Below are positions 41,787 through 53,029 of a stretch of 64,000 nt of DNA, one piece after another; positions within the stretch are counted from its first letter, which is position 1; each line of letters begins with the position of its first letter. The translations under genes were made by a program, and so were the position numbers. Location: positions 1 to 64,000 of the forward strand of contig JAMYHX010000199.1 in the NCBI GenBank assembly GCA_025529335.1, given 5' to 3'. This DNA is from Rhizopus sp. PT2906 (Eukaryota > Mucoromycota > Mucoromycetes > Mucorales > Rhizopodaceae). Below the pieces are notes generated by a model. It searched no databases. It saw nothing but the letters and a program-made list of their open reading frames with translations, and was not told the DNA's origin.

Positions 41787-43385
41787 ATGCCAGCTACAAT
41801 TAGTAAAATAATTGATAAAGCAAAACCAAGGTTCTCGTTTCATCATCGTCATCACAGTGATGGTGAAGAACATCATCAACATCATGGAATATTCGCATTA
41901 AGTAGCAGTTTACCCACTCACCTTTTTGGATACAAAGATGGTAAAAAGGATGACTATGTGGAACCACCACCAAGTAAGTTATCAACGACAATGAACATGT
42001 ACCACAAACACACAATCTTACCCCTTCTTTAGTTGCTCCAACAGAGACTCAGCCAAGAGAAACGATGAAGCCTTCGCTACCACCTCCTACTCCTACTAAA
42101 GAGGAACGTCATAAGCCATGTAAGCTGTCAATTCTAAAAAAGGCAAAGTTGGGTAAAAATAAACTTTTTTATAGCTTCATCCGTCAGTCCCCAAAACCTT
42201 CCGTCGACACCTCCTGCAACACCCGGTGGCTCTTTTCTGGCTGCAGATAATGAACCAACAAAAACCGTCACTCAGACAGAACAATCATCTATGGATGAAC
42301 ACAAGCAGAATGAAAAACTCGAAAAGGATAAATGTCAACTAAAACTAAGTGACTTCAAAATTGAGCGTACAGTGGGCACTGGCTCCTTTGGTAGAGTGCA
42401 TTTAATTCAGTCAAAAATTAATCAAAGATATTATGCACTCAAGGTGCTTAAAAAGGCAGAAATTGTAAAGCTCAAACAGGTAGAGCACACAAATAATGAA
42501 CGCGCTATACTCGCTAGTGTTCAACATCCATTTATTGTCAATCTTTGGGGAAGCTTTCAGGATGATGCTAACCTCTACATGGTCATGGACTATGTTCCAG
42601 GTGGAGAGCTTTTCTCCTTCTTAAGAAAGTCAAAGGTATGCGTCTTTATATATAATACTCTTGTTGCTCATGCTTCAAATTTAGAAATTTTCAAATGAGG
42701 TTGCTCGTTTTTATGCGGGAGAAGTATTATTGGCTCTTGCTTATCTTCACAGTAAGGATATCATTTATCGAGATTTAAAGCCTGAAAATATCCTACTGGA
42801 TGCACATGGGCATATAAAAGTGACTGATTTTGGGTTTGCCAAGAAAGTTCCTGATATCACTTGGACATTATGTGGCACACCTGACTATCTTGCTCCTGAA
42901 ATCATTCAAACGAAAGGATATGGGAAGGCAGCTGACTTTTGGGCCTTTGGGGTTCTTATTTTTGAAATGCTTGCAGGGTAAGGCGACTAATTGAGCACAA
43001 TCATAAATGTCATTGACTCTGTTTTAGTTATCCGCCATATTACGATGATAACCAATTTAAGCTATACGAAAAAATTTTGACTACACAGCCAAAATATCCT
43101 GCACATATGGATGCAGCTGCAAAGGACCTATTAAAGCATTTGTTAACAACTGACTTGAGCCAGCGTTATGGAAACCTAAAAAGAGGATACCTTGATATCA
43201 TGGAGCATAAGTGGTTTGCTCCATTAGACTTTGAGAAACTAATTCAGCGCAAGATAAAACCACCTCATATTCCCCATATCAAAGGAAGTGGTGATACAGC
43301 AAACTTTGACAAGTATCCAGAAGAGTTTCATCCTTATGGTGTCCCTCAAAAAGAGAACTACCGAGATCAGTTTCCTGATTTTTAA
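41787..43385 (+). CDS. cAMP-dependent protein kinase (PKA) catalytic subunit
   Basis: Five exons: 41787-41973, 42033-42119, 42175-42635, 42685-42977 and 43028-43385 (461 codons). A His/Pro-rich N-terminal extension of ~140 residues precedes the kinase, as in many fungal PKAs. The domain is intact: LSDFKIERTVGTGSFGRVHL (glycine loop), YALKVLKK (catalytic Lys), EVARFYAGEVLLALAYLHSK, IIYRDLKPENILLD, VTDFGFAK, TWTLCGTPDYLAPEIIQT (activation-loop Thr), YGKAADFWAFGVLIFEML and RYGNLKRGYLDI. It ends in FPDF, the C-terminal F-x-x-F hydrophobic motif that closes on the N-lobe. The kinase is held inactive by the regulatory subunit and released by cAMP, controlling morphology and carbon response. The subtype cannot be told from this alone. 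Confidence 0.96.
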
Positions 43386-43753
43386 TTGTAAATTACTGTA
43401 TATTGTAACTGTAATCAGAATAAAAATATAAAAACATCTATTTGAAGCATTTTTAAACGCAGGGAACAAGTTGAAAACTCGCGTTGGAGACATCAGGAAG
43501 AAGAACAGGTCGAAGGTGATGTCCTTATTAGGCAAAGTTGAACAGAAAAAAAAAGAGAATGTATAGCGATCTTCTTTTATGTAATGATCATCGCCTAGTT
43601 TATCTAATGAGAAACAGATAAATCAGCAAAATCGATAATACAAAACCCTTTTATGCTTTGTACAGTAAACATCTATTTTTAGTAACTTGCATCGTACAAC
43701 TAAATTGACATTTTGTGATAACGCGTATTGTTTCCCTTTATTGATTTTATGAC

Positions 43754-45780
43754 ATGCAAAACTTACTCATAATCAGCACTTTCATTAAGCTATTACTTAT
43801 ACCAGCATAGTAAGAGAGTTATTGATAAAAATATCAACAGGGGAAGAAAATGTCATTCTCATTAGATGATGTAGTCGATCGACTGATTTTGAAGTTCATC
43901 GAAATTGGTTAGCTATAACACACAGTTTACCAATCAATCAATGGTACCTTGAGGTAAAAGTGATGGATAAATATTGTACAAGAATTGAGCAATTATATCT
44001 ACTAGAAAACGTCTGAATGGACACTTGACTATCCTCCTTTCTTTGCATGGTTTGAGAAACTACTGAGCTGTTTTGCTGCTTTCGTGGATCCCAAGATGTT
44101 AAAAATTGAAAATCTTGAGTATGCAAGTAATGAAACTGTCATATTTCAGAGATTATCTGTCATTGTCAGTGAACTACTACTTTTTTGGGCATTGTTAAGG
44201 TGATTAATTTGACAAGCATTTGAGAAACAAGCAAACTGATTTATATAGATACACGAAATATTTTGGAAACAAATATATACACTGGGTCATAGCTGGATCT
44301 ATACTTATGCATCCAGGGGTTATCATAGTAGATCATATTCATTTCCAGTATAATGGAATTTTGTATGGTATACTGCTTTTATCTATTGTGGAAGCCAAGA
44401 GGGTTAGTATAAAAGCTGATGTATAGTTTGCATTGTATTAATCAATGTCTCTTTTATACCATGCAGAACAATTTACTCTTGTCTGGTATACTGTTTGCTG
44501 TGCTGTTAAACTTTAAGCATATTTATTTATATATGGCGCCTGCTTACTTTGTTTACTTGCTAAAGTCTTACTGCTATATTCAAGTTGATCCAGGTAAGAG
44601 CATGATATACATACTTTTTGATTGTATAATACTCAAGTATGCTAGTCATGACATTTTCACTTCAAAGGTTTATTCTACTTGGCAGTTCAGTTATTGCTGT
44701 ATTCCTTTTGTCTTTTGGACCATTCATTTATTTTGGTCAAATACCCAATGTACTTCAGCGACTCTTTCCGTTCACTCGCGGGCTATGTCATGCCTACTGG
44801 GCACCTAACTTTTGGGCACTCTATGCTGCCGCTGACAGAGCGTTGATCATCCGTAAGAAATAATATATTCTGTTTTTCTTCTAATCTAAACATCTTTTAC
44901 TACAAGTTGGAAAGAAACTTGGCTGGAAACTAAAAGAAGAAGCAATCGGTTCTATGACAAAAGGCTTTGTGGGTGACACTCAGTTTGCTGTATTACCAAC
45001 CATTGAGGCCATTCACACACTGATTTTCACTACAGGTGTACAGCTGGTAAGTTGATATAGCAAGAGAACTTGAAACTAACATGTGCATACGTAGATCGTG
45101 CTTCAAAAGTTATGGAGAAAGCCAACCTTTAACAACTTTTTATCTTCACTGCTATTATGCGCATTCGCAACTTACTTATTTGGATGGCATGTTCATGAAA
45201 AGGCCATCATGATTGTCTTAATTCCTTATGGGTAAAAAGAAAAACTCTAAAAAAAAGCCTGTTGCGCTGATAATACCCTTTGTAGGCTGATGGCAACGAA
45301 CAGCAAGCTAAATCTAAGAGCGTTTGTCATATTAAGCATAGCAGGTATCTATTCATTGTATCCTCTGCTATTTCAACCTACAGGTAAGCCACATATTGAA
45401 TAAAACAAAAAATCAATTGTATCTAACATAAAACAACTGCACAGAAACACCTATAAAGTTGGTATATACTCTACTTTGGGCATTTACTGTTGTACCCAAC
45501 CTGTCCTATAGCATGAACATGTAAGGTTACTTTTAAAGAGATGCTTGTACTGACTTTTTTATATTTGAATCGTAGTGCACTAAAGGATCTTTTATTGAGA
45601 CTAGAGAAATTGTACCTAGTTGGGTTTTTATTCCTGCAGTGCTATACAAGTATAATACATGACTTGCTATTTGGTTCTCATCAGTTACAGTTCTTGCCCC
45701 TAATGATGACAAGTATATACTGTAGTATTGGTATCATTTATGGCTGGTGTATGTTGATGATAAACTACTTGATTAATTGA
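43754..45780 (+). CDS. ALG8: dolichyl-P-Glc: Glc1Man9GlcNAc2-PP-dolichol glucosyltransferase
   Basis: Eleven exons: 43754-43809, 43875-43953, 44006-44199, 44249-44402, 44467-44593, 44646-44852, 44907-45046, 45095-45231, 45286-45383, 45445-45520 and 45576-45780 (490 codons, phases all closing). The start MQNLLIISTFIKLLLIPAYR leads into STDFEVHRNWLAITHSLPIN, the luminal catalytic-Asp loop. Then follow WTLDYPPFFAWFEKLLSCFA, HPGVIIVDHIHFQYNG, LFPFTRGLCHAYWAPNFWAL and several hydrophobic spans. YPPFFAWFE, DHIHFQYNG and GLCHAYWAPNFWAL are ALG6/ALG8 family hallmarks; GLCHAYWAPN is specific to ALG8. The enzyme, in the ER membrane, adds the second glucose to the lipid-linked N-glycan precursor. Eleven small exons make it the most intron-rich gene here. 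Confidence 0.94.
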
Positions 45781-46695
45781 ATAAACAAACTATCATGTCC
45801 TATTTGGGATATTTAATCTCTATTCGTCATAACTATGATAGAACCGTCTCTTTATGATTGTAAAGGTATATTTCTGATGTTCAGAATGCTGTGAAGGTAT
45901 GAAGAGATTTTTTAATTCATTAATATCGACCTTGAGAGAGCTAAGGGTAAAATAAGAAAGACAAAATATAGACAGTCATAACTCAAGCTCATTCAGTCAA
46001 GTGATGTGTTTGATATGAACCATTATAACACTTTATGATCTTACAGTAGAGCATACATTCCTTCCATCACACCTGATAAGAATAAATTATAGTACCAATA
46101 ACAATAATGGCTACTAGAAAAATAATGATGAATAATTACACTGACAACAGTAACTATATAAAACATATGCGTCTTACTTTAATATTCTTCTTTTCTTTTT
46201 AGTCATCGATGTATTGTTCGTTTTCGATTTAAAGCAGAGTATAGCATATGTAAGGCAGGCTCCATGGTTTAGAGCTTGAGATAAGAATAAACAATTACAA
46301 GAGTAATTGATACTTACACTTTGAAACGGTGGATGACTCAAGTAAATTTTACTCACTGTTACGAATTAAAATGAAGCTAGATTTAACCTAGGTGATGCTT
46401 GTTTTATATGTAAGTTACTCTTACAAAAGATGAGTGCACTGTGCTTTATAAAACAAACTCTACGTTCATATTGAAATACACTTTTGGTACCTGGGCGGAG
46501 CTATTCAAGATGAGGAAAACATTCACGCGTGTAATAAACTAAATTAGTCATTTTGTGTGATATTAAGTTGGCTGTACAGAGGAAAAAAGTTTGACAGATA
46601 TACTGAAAGGAGGAGGGGGGGAGGGGGAGGATATTTAGTGTCTCCCTGCAGCTTCTTTCTTCTATTTTTTCGCTTACTTTCTACAGACAGCGCTA
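45781..46695. other. intergenic region with a G-rich tract
   Basis: No gene. GGAGGAGGGGGG followed by GAGGGGGAGG (46609-46630) has four G-runs and could form a G-quadruplex about 65-85 bases upstream of the next start. CT-rich sequence follows. Confidence 0.4.
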
Positions 46696-47595
46696 ATGGA
46701 ATCTGTAAAGCCAAAAAGATTCTCTTTTTCTGGATTTAGCAGCTCATTATCTAGAAGCTTTTCTTTTTCATCCAACGAACAACAAAAGCAAGATGAGCCT
46801 CACAACAAGAGTAGCAAACGGACTCAAAAGTCTAAAAGTTTATACATAAAATCGTTTCGAAAACCCGAAGAGAGAATAAAGACGAGTTATGACGCTAAAG
46901 AAGCTACTCAGTCAAATGGAAAAGAGATCCGCAACAACATTCGAAGATCGCTATCAGCCGTCTTGTACGCATCTCCTCAGTCCAAAGACAAGACTGGTGA
47001 AAATAGCAATAAGTTGGTACCTGTATTAGTAACACCTGAGCTATCTGAATCAGTAGGCGGAATCTTGATCGATGATAGTAGCAGTAAAAAACAGCAAGAG
47101 GAAATAAAAAAGACAGAAAGAAAGAAGGCAGTTGAATATGACAACACATTAGATGTGTTCGTAGATGATACAACAAATGACACTATTACGATTCTATGGC
47201 AAGGATACTGTTATACAATTAAAATAAGTGATAAAAACCCTGTAGCTTCAGAGATAATTAAGCAAGAGAATGCGGAGATGAACGATGTTGTTAAAGACTT
47301 GAAAGCTAGATATGAAAGAGAGTTATGGTATACATATCATGGACTTATACACCCACTTCATCTCTTTAAAGAAAAAGATAACAATCAAGAAATCTTAGAC
47401 ACAGGCAAATGGCATGGATTGAGCGTAGGAGAACTCAAACGTTACTATGACAATTATGGATCTATGATGTTAAAGATACGTGAATCAAGGATGTTAGAGC
47501 AGCAGCGTCATTATTACTGTCTTAATGATGCTAAAAAGGAATGGATTATACCAGAGATAGTAAAGGAGCCACAGCAAGTTATATCCAAAGTTTAG
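46696..47595 (+). CDS. hypothetical protein, Ser/basic-rich N-terminus
   Basis: An intronless frame of 299 codons. The first third is Ser/Lys-rich with repeated FSFSGFSSSLSRSFSFSS and RRSLSAVLY, which look like basophilic kinase sites. The C-terminal ~150 residues look folded: VEYDNTLDVFVDDTTNDTIT, ILWQGYCYTIKISDKNP, then a charged helix (DLKARYERELWYTYHG) and a second helix near LKRYYDNYGSMMLKIRE. Base composition and frame length favour a real gene. No family is recognised; I see no membrane segment or signal peptide. A G-rich tract and a CT-run sit just upstream. Confidence 0.6.
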   Translation: MESVKPKRFSFSGFSSSLSRSFSFSSNEQQKQDEPHNKSSKRTQKSKSLYIKSFRKPEERIKTSYDAKEATQSNGKEIRNNIRRSLSAVLYASPQSKDKTGENSNKLVPVLVTPELSESVGGILIDDSSSKKQQEEIKKTERKKAVEYDNTLDVFVDDTTNDTITILWQGYCYTIKISDKNPVASEIIKQENAEMNDVVKDLKARYERELWYTYHGLIHPLHLFKEKDNNQEILDTGKWHGLSVGELKRYYDNYGSMMLKIRESRMLEQQRHYYCLNDAKKEWIIPEIVKEPQQVISKV

Positions 47596-48003
47596 CTCCT
47601 TCGCCCTCCTCTTTCCTTCTCCTTGTATACCACAAAAGAAAAAGAATACTATAACTTATTTAATAAAGCTGAAATTAATCATTGCACCTTGTAAGCATTT
47701 ATTATGCTTTCACCAGCGTCTTTTTTTTTTTTTTTTTTTTTTTTGGAGAAGACAACTTCAAAAGGATCTCTTTTAAATTTATTTGATATACGACGCCTGA
47801 CGTTTTTATACTCAAGGTAAAATCATTTATTTCTTTATGAGAATGGTTGTTTTGAGGCTTGTTCTTGCTTTTGTAGCTATTATTTCATATTGATGACATT
47901 ATGTATTTATTATATAAACAGGGAGAAGATGTGCATAAAGATAGTAATAGGAGATGCTTCTCTCTCTTTTTTTTTTTTAGTCTATACAAAAGTTGAGGGG
48001 TAA
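47596..48003. other. intergenic region between convergent genes
   Basis: No gene. It contains a 24-base T-run at 47721-47744 and AATAAA-type signals for both flanking genes. Confidence 0.45.
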
Positions 48004-50040
48004 TCATGCATCTTTTTCATTATCAGCTACAACAATTGAAATGATGCTGTGATCTTCACGATGATAGCCATGTTGAGCCTGAGTAGGTGGCTGTTGATGG
48101 TTTGTCAATTTTAAAAGAAGAGGTGTTGCAATCAAGGTAACTGAAGTGACAGCCAGTAAGAGATAATAAACTTCACGAGAGATAATAGAAAGTTGCTTCG
48201 CTCGTGATGCCAGCACAAACCCAAATTCAGATATTTGTGCCAAAGCAATCGCCATGGTAGAGGATTTGTGTATGTCAAATTTAAATAAATATAGGATGAT
48301 GCACATTGCAATAAATTTGAAGCCGATAACGCCACTAGCTAAGATGAGCAATAGCATAGCTTCAGAGGCCAGAAAAGAAGGGTATGTGTGTAGACCGATA
48401 GCGGCAAAGAACAAACAAGCAAACAAATCGCGTACAGGTTCAATGACGGCGAGTGAAGTTTCATACATATCTTTACGTGATCTAATGATGACACCAGCTG
48501 CAAAGCATCCCAGTTCCATACCTAGCCCTAAATACTCTGATATGATCAACATGGTCATGCAAACAGCAACTGTGCCTAGCAACATAAGTTCGTGATTCTT
48601 CATAATAAGTTGTACTGGTAGCACCTTCTGGAGTATACGAGGAGCTATAGGTATCAACTTAACAATGGAATAACACACAAGACCGAATATCGTAAAGGAC
48701 ACAGTTATCTTCAAGACGGCAATTGCTACTTGAATTCCTGTGTTTGAAAGGGCAGGGATGATGGCCTAAAATGATGCATGAGATAATGCAAAATGTCTAT
48801 AGCCAACATTTTCATTTACCAGCATAAATCCTAAAATGACGTCTTGCATAACCAATAGACCATAAAGATGATCTAGTTGGTCTAACCTAATACATTTCAC
48901 TACTACGGCAGTCGAGCTCAAGCTGATGCATGCTCCTACGAAGATAGCCTCTTTATAGTCAGCTCCAAGCATATAGGCCATCAGCAGAAAGAACAACACG
49001 GTAACCAAGAGCAATGTGACAGCACCTTCAAGGGCTATTCTCCACATTTTTCTAATCTTTTCCAAAGAAAATTCTAGACCAAGCACAAATACGATGAGCA
49101 CTACGCCCAGCTGAGCTAATGTTTCCACTTGGATAAGTTCCTTAACAACTGTCAGTTGCCCCCTTTTCTTTTCCTTTAAATAGATTTAGTTTTACCTGTA
49201 TAAGATTATATCCTGAAGGCCCTATGATAACACCAGCCAGGATGTACCCAAAGAAAGCTATATCCACAAATATGAAGTGTTATTAAAATAGCAACTGATG
49301 CTACTGTATGATACATTACTTTACCAGGTAAACCAATGCAAGAAAAAATCCAGCCAAATACGAATGCAGTGATTAATATCAAGACGAAATCATGAATCAA
49401 TTGCAGATCTGTGAATAAGACCTTGTGATAAGCACTTGGGAGAATATATAATAATACACACACACGCACCTTCGATAATCACTGTTGTATCTGAGGGCCT
49501 CATCAAAACATATTCATTGTTGTCTTGATCGACAATTGCATTAATCATATCCTCGTTTGGGTTGTCTCTTCCAAGTTTTAATACTGTTTCCACCTTTGCA
49601 TTATCAGCTGAAAATAAAATCATGTTTTGCTGCATATCTTCTTCCAACTGGTCTGCATTTTCGCTTACTTCCTTTAGCATATCTTTGACTATTTCCTTGA
49701 CAGAGTCCACGTCCTCCTCTTCTTCGTGAGAGTTTTCATGCATATGCTCGTGCTGTTCAGAATATTTGTTTGATACAGAGGATGCCGATCGTAGTCTTTG
49801 ATGAGATACTTTTACTGCCCTTTGAAATTCAAACGTTAGTTTTAATGCTGGGCTCCTAAAGTCATAAGATGCCTTGAAAGGATCTTGGTTGACAGTTTGT
49901 TCATAAATCTGAAATGCGCCCAAGACAAAAGATTGAAAGGCTTGAAAATCATCCAACTGTACACCAGCTAATGCATAAAGTTCGTCACTTGACTCTCCAT
50001 GTACAGCTTTGATGCTTTCAAATAGACGTTTTTTCTTCAT
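48004..50040 (-). CDS. CPA2-type cation/H+ antiporter, TMCO3/KefB-like
   Basis: Five exons on the minus strand: 50040-49470, 49408-49325, 49257-49196, 49140-48820 and 48765-48004 (599 codons). The first ~190 residues are soluble, charged and partly coiled-coil (VKEIVKDMLKEVSENADQLE). The membrane part then shows AFVFGWIFSCIGLPG, AFFGYILAGVIIGPSGYNLI, VVLIVFVLGLEFSLEKIRKM, VGACISLSSTAVVVKCI, YGLLVMQDVILGFMLAIIPA, GLGMELGCFAAGVIIRS and IALAQISEFGFVLASRA. FxLGLEFS, SSTAVVxK, QDxxLG and QISEFGFVL are standard for KefB/TMCO3 monovalent cation:proton exchangers. It likely acts in a Golgi or endosomal membrane in K+ and pH homeostasis. The fourth exon's acceptor (GTTAAG) was chosen on phase. No regulatory RCK domain follows; the tail is short. 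Confidence 0.87.
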
Positions 50041-50543
50041 GATGAGCTGTTTTTCATGATTATAACCTTTTTGAAGAATTTTATAAATTGTTTCCGCATT
50101 TAAAGGGGTTAAATCCTAGTTATATAGTCAGCTAAAGTAGATAAAAGAGAAAAAGTCTATTACTGGTAGAGAAGTAGGCTCCGCAAGCGTAAAGAAGTTA
50201 CAGCCAACAAGAGAGAGTATAAACCAGTATACAAGGCGCATGCTAAAAGTTTTTTATGTAAAAAAAGAAGGGGTGAAGAAAGGGGCGGAGCGCAGAGTGG
50301 GGAATAAAGGGATCTTATCAGTGACGCAAATGTCTGGTGTGTGTAGTTACACGTATCCATTCAAAATAAGGAAACTGATTCGTTTCTTGGTTACTCCTTA
50401 AAATAACGCCCAACATGTTCATGCCCAAATTAAAAAGTATAAATAAGGAATACTTTTTTTATCTGTTCTTTCTCTCCTTTCTCTCTCTCTCTCTCTTTTT
50501 CTTTACTCCTTTTTGTTCAAATAAGCCACGAGGTACAACAGCA
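50041..50543. other. bidirectional promoter region
   Basis: It lies between the minus-strand antiporter and plus-strand kinase. CT-rich tracts (50470-50500) occupy the kinase 5' leader. An upstream in-frame ATG at 50415 would add a 43-residue Phe/Leu-rich stretch encoded by the CT tract; I regard that as leader. Confidence 0.5.
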
Positions 50544-51650
50544 ATGGATCAGCTCGCTTTACCTATTGGAACAATCATTGGTGATTTAGAGATCAAACAA
50601 GTCTTAAGTGTTGGCGCATATGGTCAAGTCTATCTGGCAAAAGATATATATACTTTAGAAGAATATGCGGTCAAATCATTACCCCATCTTGGTTCTGATT
50701 CTCATCAATTGTCATTCCAGCAAACTGAGATTATGTTTCACACCCACCTCTCGGGACATCCGCACATCATCCAACTTGAAAAGGTTATAAAAACTTCTAA
50801 ATGGACACATGCAGTGATTGAGTATAGTCCAGAGGGTGATCTGTTTACTGCCATCATTGACAGAGGCATTTATTATGGAAACCACTCACTCATCCGACAT
50901 GTATTCTTGCAACTTATTGATGCCGTCCGCTATTGTCACAGTAACAATATCTTTCATCGAGATTTGAAGCCTGAAAACATCCTAGTGTTTGATCAAGGAC
51001 GTACTTTAAAACTTGCAGACTTTGGTCTTGCCACGATGGATCGGTATTCAAAAGATTATGGATGTGGTTCGACTTTTTATTTTTCCCCTGAATGTCAAGG
51101 TGGACTTTTAATGAACAGCCGGATGGGTTATGCGACTGCACCTAATGATGTTTGGTCACTTGGTATCATCCTGATCAACTTAGCAGCAGGTAGGAATCCT
51201 TGGCGCATCGCTTCCCTTGAAGACGAAACATACCGTGCCTTCCTTCAAGACCCTAATTTGCTATTAAAGATACTACCTATATCCAATGAGCTCAATCGTA
51301 TTCTCAAACGTATATTTTGTTTGGATCCTCTCAAGAGAATTACACTGGACGAGCTCTACCTTCGTATTCAACACTGCACTCACTTTACTCGTACACCCGA
51401 AGTAAGCCAGTATGAGGATATGGTTGCTCGACGAAAGACAGCTAAACTCGCCAAGATTCAAATTCATCCTAAAGTTATTACCGACTTGCCTTCACCACCC
51501 GATACACCAAAGACGGCTCGTTCTGTTTCATCATCTACTGACCAAGGATCTACCTCGTTGACGGGCACGGACCTTTCAGAAAGTGATGTGCTTTTTTCTA
51601 AAAATAGTAATCATGATCTAGAATCCCATTATCCTCCTTTATCAGTCTAG
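50544..51650 (+). CDS. Ser/Thr protein kinase of the ran1/Pat1 (KSP1/SKS1) group
   Basis: Single exon from the ATG at 50544 (368 codons). The glycine loop is VGAYGQVYLA (residues 23-32), catalytic Lys44 lies in YAVKSL, the catalytic loop is FHRDLKPENILVF and the Mg motif LADFGLAT. The activation segment CGSTFYFSPECQGG and the stretch RMGYATAPNDVWSLGIILIN, LAAGRNPWRIA, DETYRAFLQDPNLLLKILPI are characteristic of the ran1/Pat1 group. In fission yeast ran1 blocks meiosis under rich nutrients; budding-yeast relatives act in nutrient signalling, so a nutrient/development role is inferred. The C-terminal ~80 residues are Ser/Thr-Pro rich (LPSPPDTPKTARSVSSS). The start was preferred over the upstream ATG at 50415 because the intervening sequence is low-complexity CT. 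Confidence 0.92.
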   Translation: MDQLALPIGTIIGDLEIKQVLSVGAYGQVYLAKDIYTLEEYAVKSLPHLGSDSHQLSFQQTEIMFHTHLSGHPHIIQLEKVIKTSKWTHAVIEYSPEGDLFTAIIDRGIYYGNHSLIRHVFLQLIDAVRYCHSNNIFHRDLKPENILVFDQGRTLKLADFGLATMDRYSKDYGCGSTFYFSPECQGGLLMNSRMGYATAPNDVWSLGIILINLAAGRNPWRIASLEDETYRAFLQDPNLLLKILPISNELNRILKRIFCLDPLKRITLDELYLRIQHCTHFTRTPEVSQYEDMVARRKTAKLAKIQIHPKVITDLPSPPDTPKTARSVSSSTDQGSTSLTGTDLSESDVLFSKNSNHDLESHYPPLSV

Positions 51651-51724
51651 AACCTATTCATCTTATATTCTCCATTCATTTTATACGATATGCTCTTTCC
51701 ATCATACGTGCGTACATACACACT

Positions 51725-51756
<32 letters not shown>

Positions 51757-53029
51757 TACAACCCACATACACACATACAAACTATATTTTTATGTATATA
51801 TTCTTTGTTCATACTTCCCCCATTCATACTTATGCTTTTTTTCACTTTCTTTCTTTCTTTTTCTATTATTATCTATGATGTTTATAGTAGTGCTATGTAT
51901 ATTTTGTCTTATGTATTGCTGCTATTTTTATGTATATTCCTCGGTTGCTTCTTTTGTCAATGTATTTTCTTTTTTATTTATAAATAAATGCGGCTTTCTA
52001 AAAATAAACTCATTACAGTGTCGGGCTTGTTTAATAATAAAAATGTCTTTAATTAAGGCAAGCAGTAAGTTGATATATGCACAAAAGTATCGTGCCTTTA
52101 TTTGTTGTGGGAGAGAACTAAAAGAAGCATAGAGCACTATTCATAAGGAAGCAGAGTGAACGTGATGTTTCCAAAATTTTGCTTCAAGATTTAAAATATG
52201 AGCATATTCAAGTAGTTTATTATCACTTCTATTTCTTTATATTTCATAATCCACCAGAGGCTGTACAGGAGACTTGTCCAGATTACTAATCTGTATTAAG
52301 TCTTGTTGATACTTTGGGTATTTTGGTCACTTTACTAGTATAAGGAAATGACTATATATCTCATCCATACTTTTGCTCATATATATATAGAAAGAACATA
52401 TACTTATTTTAAAGGCAAGTAATGTATACCATTGTAGTCACATCAACTATGTTTATGAAGGTAGTCGCTGCAGCAAAACACTCCCTATTATGCATGCAAA
52501 TTATTATTGTAATTTGATTGCTTACAGTGTTAACCTCTAAAAATAGCTATATTTATAATCACACTTTATGAAAAATTAAATCACGATATAAATGTCTTGT
52601 TTATCGGTAAACTACTGTATATGGAAGTGGTGGAGACAATGAAAAGTCAAACTTAATTTAATTGCATGCTTGGTGTTACGGCGGAATGAAGAGAAAACGT
52701 CATATGGTGCTGTTGATTACTTTGTACCTAAAATTGGATGATTAAAAAATTGATTGGACAATTCATACTGTTACGTTGCACAACCTCTAAAAGCTTTGGG
52801 ACGCAATAAAAAGAGATACTTCATTATTGCTTTGTGTACACGGGCCAAAAGATTTGTAGACAATTGTTCAAGCGGGCCTTTACCTGCATGAAATAACCCT
52901 GACGATAATCAGGATGGCTAAATTTGTTTTTGTTTTTTGTTCACAGAGCTTGTGTTGTCATCGGGCCTGCTTCTTTCAAAGCACGCTGGTCTTGCACCTG
53001 TCACCCTCAATGATTTCAGAGTTAAGGCA
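51651..53029. other. gene-poor stretch, possible integrase remnant
   Basis: An AT dinucleotide tract lies at 51727-51755. Near 52770-52990 the plus strand reads PLKALGRNKKRYFIIALCTR, AKRFVDN and, in another frame position, LFTELVLSSGLLLS. This recalls the Ty3-type integrase core, but with stops and no clear D,D,E. I see no LTRs or gene. Confidence 0.3.

Noticed and set aside
50415..50543. 43-residue N-terminal extension of the ran1-like kinase
   Set aside because: Encoded by a CT-rich leader; the conserved kinase start follows the ATG at 50544.
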